DNA of 64,000 nucleotides from Siphonodentalium dalli (Eukaryota > Mollusca > Scaphopoda > Gadilida > Siphonodentaliidae), in NCBI GenBank assembly GCA_032622095.1, contig CP136068.1, positions 112,359,546-112,423,545 on the forward strand. Reading direction: 5' to 3'. The notes beneath the pieces are model-generated. The model was not told the origin of the DNA. It did not search any database and saw nothing but the letters and a program-made list of their open reading frames with translations. The first letter of the stretch is position 1. Each line of letters starts with the position of its first letter. A program made the position numbers and the translations under genes. Shown in pieces: positions 56,961 to 64,000 of the stretch.

Positions 56961-58114
56961 TAGAGGTGCCACGACTATTGATTTTGATAATCGATAATCG
57001 GTCGTCAATAATCGACTATAATCGATTAATCGTACCTAATATTAATAACATCAGTGGAATAATACCGTAAAATGGCCTATTGACTGGGTGCTCGTTAACT
57101 CCATAACTGCACTGTCGCTGCGGCTGGTCATTTGAGACATTGGCTGATGTAATTTTTACGTTAATAAAATGCATCATAAACCACTGTTAATGACCAATGA
57201 GCACAATGTATTGAATACCAGCACAGTTCTCAGCAATGTTATAGTTATAATTTGTGAGTTCAATAGAACGAACGTAGCAATTAATTTAAGTTTTAGGAAT
57301 AGCCACATAAACAAACAATACAAAAGTAGGAATGAACAATGGACCGCCGGTTGTTCCTAAATAAAGGAATCAAATGTTATGGAAACTACAAGTTTCATCA
57401 AACTTTCAGAACGTGGTTAACAATCACAAACGTGTGCCCCACCTGCAAATTGCATGACTCAGAGCAATTAAAGTATTTGATAACAGTCTGTTTCATTCAG
57501 CATTCACCACACGATATGCGATAGCCCTTACTAGTAACTTCTAAGTATACATTTGTACTTATACAAACAAAGTACACTTGCAATGCAATTGGGGAGAACA
57601 TCACTGATTAAAATACCATATATATACCGGTATATTGTTCCCTGGTTTTAGAGAGAATGTCAATCAACATCCCATTGGTCCAATTAGATTCAAGGGCGAG
57701 TGCATTCAGTTCATTGAACACAGTGACAGTCGGCACATTTCAAAACATTGCCACCTTTCAAGTATACTAAAATATACAACGATGTCGCAATGTGTTCAAA
57801 TCTGCAGTGCGGCCAATTTGTAGAATATAAAACAATCCGACGAGAAACCATGTCGCATCATCAAATGAACTGCCGACTGTTTCCAACATATATCAATAGT
57901 ACTCATGTTATTGGAATCTCATTGGTACGCGATCAAAGGATGTTAACACCTCGGTTGTAGATAGAACTGTGTAAACTAAACATGGTATTCAATAATGCCC
58001 GGCATCTTCTGACATCCGATATAAATAACACAGATTAATCGACGATGGAAATGGTAATCGATTATCGGCTTTATCAACGGTTCATCGATTATACGATTAA
58101 TCGTGGCACCCCTA
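56961..58114 (+). mobile_element. hAT-like element 'TAGRGGTGCCACGA', 1154 bp
   Basis: The ends TAGAGGTGCCACGA and TCGTGGCACCCCTA are flanked by exact GGGTAAAT duplications (56953-56960 and 58115-58122). Subterminal ATAATCGATAATCG and CGATTAATCG motifs. The short internal frames have no recognised hAT transposase domain. Non-autonomous or decayed. Confidence 0.94.
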
Positions 58115-58130
58115 GGGTAAATGTGAAATC

Positions 58131-58381
58131 AAGCCTGAGTTTAGTGTGCCTGTTATTTGCAGAATGAGGTCCCAGAGGGTGAATTTAGTGACACTATCCC
58201 ACATAGCGGGCCAGCATAAATTCACCCTCTGGGTACCTCATTCTGCTTAGGCCTCATCTTTTCTGCAAAGTTTCTTTATTATAAATTTTCCATAGAAACT
58301 TCTTCACATAGATTCTATTTCTTTTTTAGTTTAGTTTCTCTATATCTCAAAATTGGCAGATGACACATTGCATAATCAATG
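58131..58381 (+). mobile_element. GAGGTCCCC element, left part (copy J)
   Basis: AAGCCTGAGTTTAGTGTGCC start, hairpin 58160-58243, then inner sequence to GACACATTGCATAATCAA, where it stops. It begins 8 bases after the preceding element's target duplication. Confidence 0.75.
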
Positions 58382-58427
58382 AAATATCAGAAAGGTTTGT
58401 AAAACCGTCATCAGCAAGAAGAACGTA

Positions 58428-58509
58428 CAGTAATGCCCTAATTAATCGACTCCTTAACACAGCAGAATTATGGGTGTGTTTAAGGAGTCGATTAATTAGA
58501 GCATTACTG
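58428..58509. mobile_element. Palindromic TA-MITE, mini copy (82 bp, copy 15)
   Basis: Only the outer ~40 bases of each arm remain (CAGTAATGCCCTAATTAATC ... GATTAATTAGAGCATTACTG), joined at GAATTATGGGTGTGTTT. TA flanks. It shows the minimum retained structure. Confidence 0.88.
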
Positions 58510-58642
58510 TATTCATATATAGACTTCGGGTGACTAAAGTTCATGTTGGAACCATTGTTATGTTCTAACTCGCCTGTAGCTCGACCGAACATAAATTATT
58601 TATGGAATAACTGCAAAGAATGCATGATGTTATATATACACT

Positions 58643-58895
58643 TTAACTCTTTCATGATGGTAGCTGTACTGGTGCAGCATCAAAGATCATGTGCCAGTGC
58701 ATTCTCTTATATATGTGAGTCTCACATATATAAGAGAATGCACTGGCTTACAAGGTCAAGGTAAATATTGTTAGGCCAATGTATTCTCTTATATATGCGA
58801 GGCTCCCTATGGGAGACTCGCATAATTATATAAGAGAAAGCATTGGCATAGAGTTTTCGCAAAATTTCAGGAAGCTCCAGACATGAAAAGGTTAA
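58643..58895 (+). mobile_element. piggyBac-like TTAA MITE subfamily 2 (copy 5)
   Basis: TTAACTCTTTCATGATGG to GACATGAAAAGGTTAA. Hairpins 58691-58747 (short loop) and 58776-58850. Confidence 0.83.
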
Positions 58896-59385
58896 TGTAC
58901 AAACTCAAAGTTTAGTGATATATATCAAATCAGAATATATCAAATCAGAAGACATGAAATGAAGAATATTACATTTGTGTTACAATTCTTATAAGCATCT
59001 CCGAATTATAATGGGTTGAGGTAGGGGAGGGGGTCGATACAATGGGGATCTTCAGGTTCAGACGACGCAAAATTTACCCAGTTTGAATGACCAAAATAAA
59101 CTTGGAAAATTTCATTAACTCTATACCAGCCCTGCTATCTTTGGCGATTGATGATAAATTTATTTATGTAAACATTACAGTTACAATCAGGTAAAGTCAT
59201 TTAACATCGGCATATGCAATTGTAAATCAAAAGTTTTATTTGAAAATCTGTTTTTGGAATATTTTTCATTTTTCACCTCTTTCGTAATGTAAACCTTCAT
59301 GAATTGTTCCGAATTTGCCCAAAACGCTTTGTTGATAACATGACTGGCACTGTAGCAGTTATCTTCACATAACAAATACGGCATT
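58896..59385. other. Intergenic, no gene seen
   Basis: No recognisable feature. Confidence 0.4.
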
Positions 59386-59388
59386 AAC

Positions 59389-59551
59389 CTTTCTATACTA
59401 AATTAATTTTACCATTCGGTTATAAAAGTATACACATGTCCATTGTAGCGGTATATTGTTCATTGGGATTAATTAGTTGTTGAACTTATTATCTGAACAT
59501 TTCCTGAGGGAACTATTCATCAATGTGTGTTTAGTATAGAAAGGGTTATCT
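59389..59551 (+). mobile_element. Short TTAA-element relic 'CCTTTCTATACTAAA'
   Basis: TTAACCTTTCTATACTAAATT at the left and TGTGTTTAGTATAGAAAGGG at the right. The centre includes TTGAACTTATTATCTGAACA, as in 46650-46972. Confidence 0.78.
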
Positions 59552-59575
59552 TCAGGCCAAATATATAGTAATGCC

Positions 59576-59778
59576 CTAAATAATCGACTCCTTGACCACA
59601 GCTGAATTATGGGTAATTTTTCAGGATTTAGTTGGAAATATGGCTTGTTGCCATTCATCGGAAAGCTCTCAGTAAGAGCTTTCCGATGAATGGCAAAAAG
59701 CCATATTTCCGACTTAATCCTTAAAAATTACCCATAATTCTGCTGTGGTTAAGGAGTTGATTATTTAGGGCATTACTG
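59576..59778 (+). mobile_element. Palindromic TA-MITE, copy 16
   Basis: The left end is TAGTAATGCCC (C lost or changed) and the right end GGGCATTACTG. Loop AAGCTCTCAGTAAGAGCTT. TA on both sides. Confidence 0.88.
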
Positions 59779-59779
59779 T

Positions 59780-60245
59780 ATATGGCCACTCGGTCACTGG
59801 AGAGTTATCAATACTAATAATGAAATAAGAACAAAGTTTATCTGTTTCTCTATGGTCTTCTTCGTGATGTTGGTTTTATAAACCTTTGTGATATATTCGA
59901 GTATCTTCGGGCCATTGTCATACGTCTCTAATCACTTGAATGCGGTTCGATACCAGGTCCTGTTATGGGTAGTTATACGTCTTGTTCTAGGTGTACATAT
60001 TTTCTATGCTGCCGGATTTCAAAAACAAAATGGAGCATTTTTCAAAGTAATACTATTATTTCTCCACTTCATCAAACAGACCAGATATTCAGTCAAAGTT
60101 GTGTCTATAGAAATGGAGATTAGGTCCTGTGTGGTTATGAGAAAAGTGTCGCACAAAACTGCCCCTCTATATGAAATTTGTATTTAAACACTGGTAAAAA
60201 ATTAATATTTTTTTAATTTACTGGTACTTTTAAGATCTTCTCTGG
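59780..60245. other. Intergenic, no gene seen
   Basis: A 99-residue frame (59888-60187) has no recognisable family or splice context. I leave it uncalled. Confidence 0.4.
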
Positions 60246-60249
60246 ATGG

Positions 60250-61205
60250 GAGCTATCAAATTTGAACGATTTTCGTTGAAAAAAACATTTTGGATTTTAC
60301 TCTTTACATGAATAATGTTTGATGCACCCTACATGTACATACCACATCCTCACCCAATTGGGAGCCATCAAATTTGATTGAACAATTTTCGATGAAAAAT
60401 ATGGCCGCTGGCAGCCATCTTGGCTCACCATACAGACCACATACCTCTTCCGATCATCACCAAACTTTGTATTGGTCTTCAGGGTGACCTCTAGATGGGA
60501 GCCATCGATTTTTTCTGAAATTCATTCAAAACATGACCGCCAGCAGCCATCTTTGATTTCAAATTTGAATCCATCCGCTCAGCTCGCAGCCCACATTTCT
60601 TGGGAGAATTGTTTTGAAAATTTTCAGGCATGTTTAGGATCACCTCAGTCCTCTAGATGGGAGCCATCGAATTTGAACAATTTTGGATGAAAAACATGGC
60701 CGCCGGCAGCCATCTTTGATTTTTTGCCTTTGCATGACTCTAGATGGGAGCCATCGAATTTGAACAATTTTGGATGAAAAACATTGCCCCCGGCAGCCAT
60801 CTTGGATTTTTGCCTTTGCATGACTAAATCCTTTGGCACACCCTAGAAAACACATACCTCATCCAATCTTCACCAAACCTTAAATGGATCTTCATGGTGA
60901 CTTCCAGATGGGAACCATAATTTTTTTTCGAAATTCGTAGAAAAACAACTGCCATCTTTGATTTTACTCTTTGCCTGACTAAATCATTTGGCCACACCCG
61001 TTATCCAATTGTCACAAATCGTCATATGGATCTTTGGGGTGTCCTCTAGATTGGAGCCATCGATTATTTCCGAAATTTGTTATAAAACATGGCTGCCAAA
61101 TTTTCAAATTTGAATCCATCTGCACACCCTGCATCCCACATTAATTGGTGAAATGTTTCAAATGAAAATAATTTCATCTACACAAAACAAGACCATTACT
61201 CTAAC
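60250..61205 (+). repeat. Diverged tandem array, 'GGGAGCCATCGAATTTGAAC' variant
   Basis: Units contain CTAGATGGGAGCCATCGAAT, TTTGAACAATTTTGGATGAA, AACATGGCCGCCGGCAGCCA and TCTTTGATTTT, related to the arrays at 3.7 and 23.6 kb but with a different middle. The clearest pair is 60655-60737 and 60738-60820. Confidence 0.8.
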
Positions 61206-62245
61206 TTTTTAGCTCACTTGAGACAAATTCTCTGATCGATCCATCCGTCAACAATTCTTTGAACATCTTCTCCTCTTGAACCGTAAGACCGAATTGGTTC
61301 ATATTTGGTGTGGATGTTCCCGAGGTGACTCTCATTCAGATTTGTTCAAATGAGGTCACCCGGTGAATTAGTTGAGAAACCAGGGCCATAACTCATAGTA
61401 ATTCTTAGAATGACTTTTTCTCAAGAAATATTGGGCCGATTTAGCCTATATTTGGTACAGAGGGACCTTGGGTGACTGGGGTTCAGATTTGTTCAAATTT
61501 GGATCAAATAGGGCAGAGCCAGGGACATAACTCTAAAAACCAAAAAATTCATTTTTGCAATTTGACCTTTGATTTTGTTTAGACACATCACAGCTACCCC
61601 TGACCTCCCCCCCCACCCCACCTCCTGTCCCTGCCACACCACGCTGTTACCATACCATATCTCTTCCTTGTTCATCCCATTATAATCCTGGTTTTTATCA
61701 CAGTTGTAGGACTAACAATACACAGCTGTTTGTCCAGTCTAATTATCTCCCTGTCTCACAGCAGTTAACAGCAGTTTACTGCACCAGTTGACCATATGAA
61801 GCCATAAATGCTTGATTACACACAAATCCATGAGTGTCTTGTCCCCTTTACAACATGTTTTATCTCAGATACAAATTATTTATTAAAATATTTAAAAAAA
61901 AATTGTATTTAACTCCATGGTCAATTATATATATATATATATATATATTGTTTAACATTTTTTCTTTTTTTGAAAATTGAAAACTAATTCCATTACATTT
62001 CTGAAGGTTGTGCCCCCTGGCCCTTCACTCAAGTTCACTAATTCTGCCACCCTGGTCCCAAAAATAAAACTTACTCAAATTCTGGACAGAGGATAATTAA
62101 TAAGAGGCATTTACTTTGACTCTAACTGTATGCCTGGTATGCCTACAAAATATCAAGTGAAATCTGACATTTTTATAAACATTCCCTGGAGATCTGCTAG
62201 AAGTAATTAATTCCCTATCTATCCCTAACAATCTATCATGTATTG
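61206..62245 (+). repeat. 'TTTTTAGCTCACTTGAG' repeat, tandem ~150-170-bp units, then AT-rich spacer
   Basis: Starts TTTTTAGCTCACTTGAGACA and a GTCAACAATTCTTTGAACAT phrase, then units with GGTTCATATTTGGTGTGGAT, CAGATTTGTTCAAAT and AGCCAGGGACATAACTC to about 61540. The rest to 62245 has a C-rich run (61608-61626) and (AT)n at 61927-61949. Confidence 0.75.
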
Positions 62246-62252
62246 TTCAACA

Positions 62253-62687
62253 GGGCAAATAGCATGCCTGTCATTTGCCGAATGAGGTCCCCAGAGGGTG
62301 AATTTGGTGATGCTATCCCACACAACGGGCTAGCATCACCAAATTCACCCTCTGGATACCTCATTCTGCTTAGGCCTCATCTTCTGGGAAGTATCTATAG
62401 TATCAAATTAACATTGTTGTTAGTTACATTTCCCTTCTAGGAAGTTTCTATATCCCCTAATTTGCAGAAGATAAAATTCATAATTGAGGTGAACATCAAC
62501 TTCAACTGGGGAACTTCAATCTTATCCTAGGTCTGCCATAGCAGTTGAGGGCCTTAGCAGAATAAGGTCCCCAGATGGTGAATTTGGTGATGCTAGTCCA
62601 CTGTGCAGGATAGCATCACTAAAGTCACCCTCTGGGGGACCTCATTCTGCAAATGACAGACACACTATCACACTATTTCAAGGCTTG
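62253..62687 (+). mobile_element. GAGGTCCCC double-hairpin element, complete (copy K)
   Basis: Hairpins 62280-62368 and 62570-62655. The right end CACACTATTTCAAGGCTTG matches copy I. The left end (AGCATGCCTGTCATTTGC) is of the other type, so the two ends differ. Confidence 0.82.
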
Positions 62688-62749
62688 ATTGTATAATACA
62701 TTGTGTTGCTTGAGGCCAGGCACATACAATGTAGGAATAGGCATACTAT

Positions 62750-63430
62750 TTGCAGGCTTGCTCCTTTGGTGATTGTGATTCAGTTTTGTTCAATCAGGGT
62801 CACCAGGTCAAGTAGGTGCAAGGCCAGCTACATTACTCTTTCTCTCCATAGTAATTCATGGTGTGTCTTCTATGCAAGAATCAAATGGCTTATATTTGGT
62901 AAGAAATTACCTTGGGTGACAGATTTGTGAAAATGGGATCACAAAGTCAAATAAGGGCAGAGCCAGAGACTTAACTATTTCACTACATAGTAATTCGTAA
63001 AATATGTTTGCAAGAACTAGTTGGCTTATTTAGCATGGAATGTTCTTCCTTGATTGCAATTCAGATTTTTTAAAATGGGGTGACCTGGTCAAATAGGGGC
63101 CAAACGAAGGACAGTTTGTTTCCCTCTTAATATGCTTCCTTCACAAGGACCATCAGGTCTATTTTACTGATATTTATCATATGTATGAAGGGTTCTTGGG
63201 TGTCTGGGATTCAAATTTATTCAGATGGGGTCACCAGGTTAAATAGGATGGGGCCAGGGACATAACTACATTGTATATGTCTCTATAGTAATTCTTAAAA
63301 TGTATTCTCAAGAGAGGTTGGACTATTTAGCTTACACATAGTATGGAGCAATCAGGAGGATCCTTTAGTGACTGAGATTCAGAGTTGTTAAAATGAGGTC
63401 AACCTGTCAAGAAATGGCGGGGCCATGGGG
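62750..63430 (+). repeat. Continuation of the GGGTCACCAGGTCAAATAGGG tandem family
   Basis: Units of ~150-165 bases contain GATTCAGATTTGTT, GGGGTCACCAGGT(C/T)AAATAG, GGGCCAGGGACATAACT and CATAGTAATTC. They resemble those at 61206-61540, so the element at 62253 probably lies within or next to one long array. Confidence 0.75.
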
Positions 63431-64000
63431 AGTTAACACTTTTGTTTCTAATAAAATCATTGAAATACTAAATTCATTAAAACATGTACCTTGGAACCAG
63501 CTGACTGATTAATCTGACATACATGTATTGTATTTTGGGTCCATGGATAATTGGGGTTCAAACATGTCTAAATGGTTTTAGAAAAAGGCGCTTGTGAGAT
63601 TGGAAATTTCCAACAATTGAGAAAGTTTGAGGTGTCAGTTGTGAAATTCAAACCTAAGACTTGGGAGTCTGTAGCCCGGTCGGAGGGGACTTGTTGAGCT
63701 GGAGGAGGATGGGGTGATCAGTGGTGTACAGTTGGTAATTTCAAGGTGGATTTTCACCAATCTACATACGTGAAGTCTCTCTAGCCACATATCCTGTTTA
63801 GAGCTATTTCTTTTAAAGTGATTATGAAAAGTTCTGACTGTTGTGGTCTCCAGAGTCCCAGTCTGATCAGTCTTTGCAGTCTGGTGAGCGACCCCACAGT
63901 CATTGACTGTCTTGTTCTTAAAGATACAGATGGCCCTCGTGATTGGTATTGGTTGCTGTTAAAACAGTCACATCAGTTAAACTCACCATAAACAGACAGC
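63431..64000. other. Terminal stretch, no gene seen
   Basis: No exon, SINE or known repeat can be supported. On the minus strand around 63640-63690, AGTCTTAGGTTTGAATTTC looks faintly B-box-like but has no pairing T-arm. Confidence 0.4.

Noticed and set aside
59888-60187. 99-residue frame with hydrophobic segment
   Set aside because: No family resemblance, no promoter or splice context. Could be real but cannot be supported.
63610-63700. tRNA-like sequence on the minus strand (GACTCCCAAGTC next to GGTTTGAATTTC)
   Set aside because: The T-arm does not pair and no A box is at the right distance.

Overview
This is animal nuclear DNA: low in genes, AT-rich, and crowded with small transposable elements. 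Only two host genes can be supported. Both are on the + strand, and coding sequence makes up about 2 % of the window. I place the organism among marine invertebrates, most likely a spiralian such as a mollusc or brachiopod. That is inference from repeat style (arrays beginning 'TTTTTAGCTCACTTGAG', abundant ACATGTACATGTA, a tRNA-like SINE head), not from a gene tree.

Genes. (1) The last four coding exons of a secernin gene (peptidase family C69 relative) lie at 833-1020, 3354-3559, 11478-11687 and 14243-14760. They join in frame across GT-AG junctions into 373 residues plus a stop. The first exon(s), which should hold the initiator and the N-terminal catalytic Cys region, are upstream of the window. 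(2) A single-exon homologue of the small UPF0729 protein C18orf32 is at 35952-36191. A broken fragment of a LINE reverse transcriptase (YADD motif) lies at 35140-35450.

Layout. 0-14.8 kb: secernin exons, with introns filled by MITEs and one satellite-like array (3.7-5.36 kb). 14.8-23.6 kb: dense MITE territory with a pogo/Tigger-like 975-bp element and a hAT-like element carrying a 210-bp tandem duplication. 23.6-24.8 kb: a second array of the family seen at 3.7 kb. 25.3-30.9 kb: a head-to-tail array of composite units, many with 122-bp subrepeats. 30.9-34.1 kb: degenerate minisatellites. 34.9-36.2 kb: LINE scrap and C18orf32. 36.2-40.75 kb: a duplicated block bordered by 'ACCGCG'-rich hairpin elements. 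40.75-60.2 kb: MITEs, several hAT-like elements with clean 8-bp target duplications, a CAT-type microsatellite and piggyBac-like TTAA elements. 60.25-63.4 kb: further tandem families.

The most interesting material is the architecture of the small elements. A palindromic TA-flanked MITE (16 copies) has arms that share private mutations within each copy. One hairpin module recurs inside three different terminal 'chassis'. An element family carries a hairpin at each end. There is also a perfect 68-bp inverted repeat, and the nesting of elements gives relative ages. I saw no CRISPR array, rRNA, convincing functional tRNA, intact transposase or bacterial-type operon.
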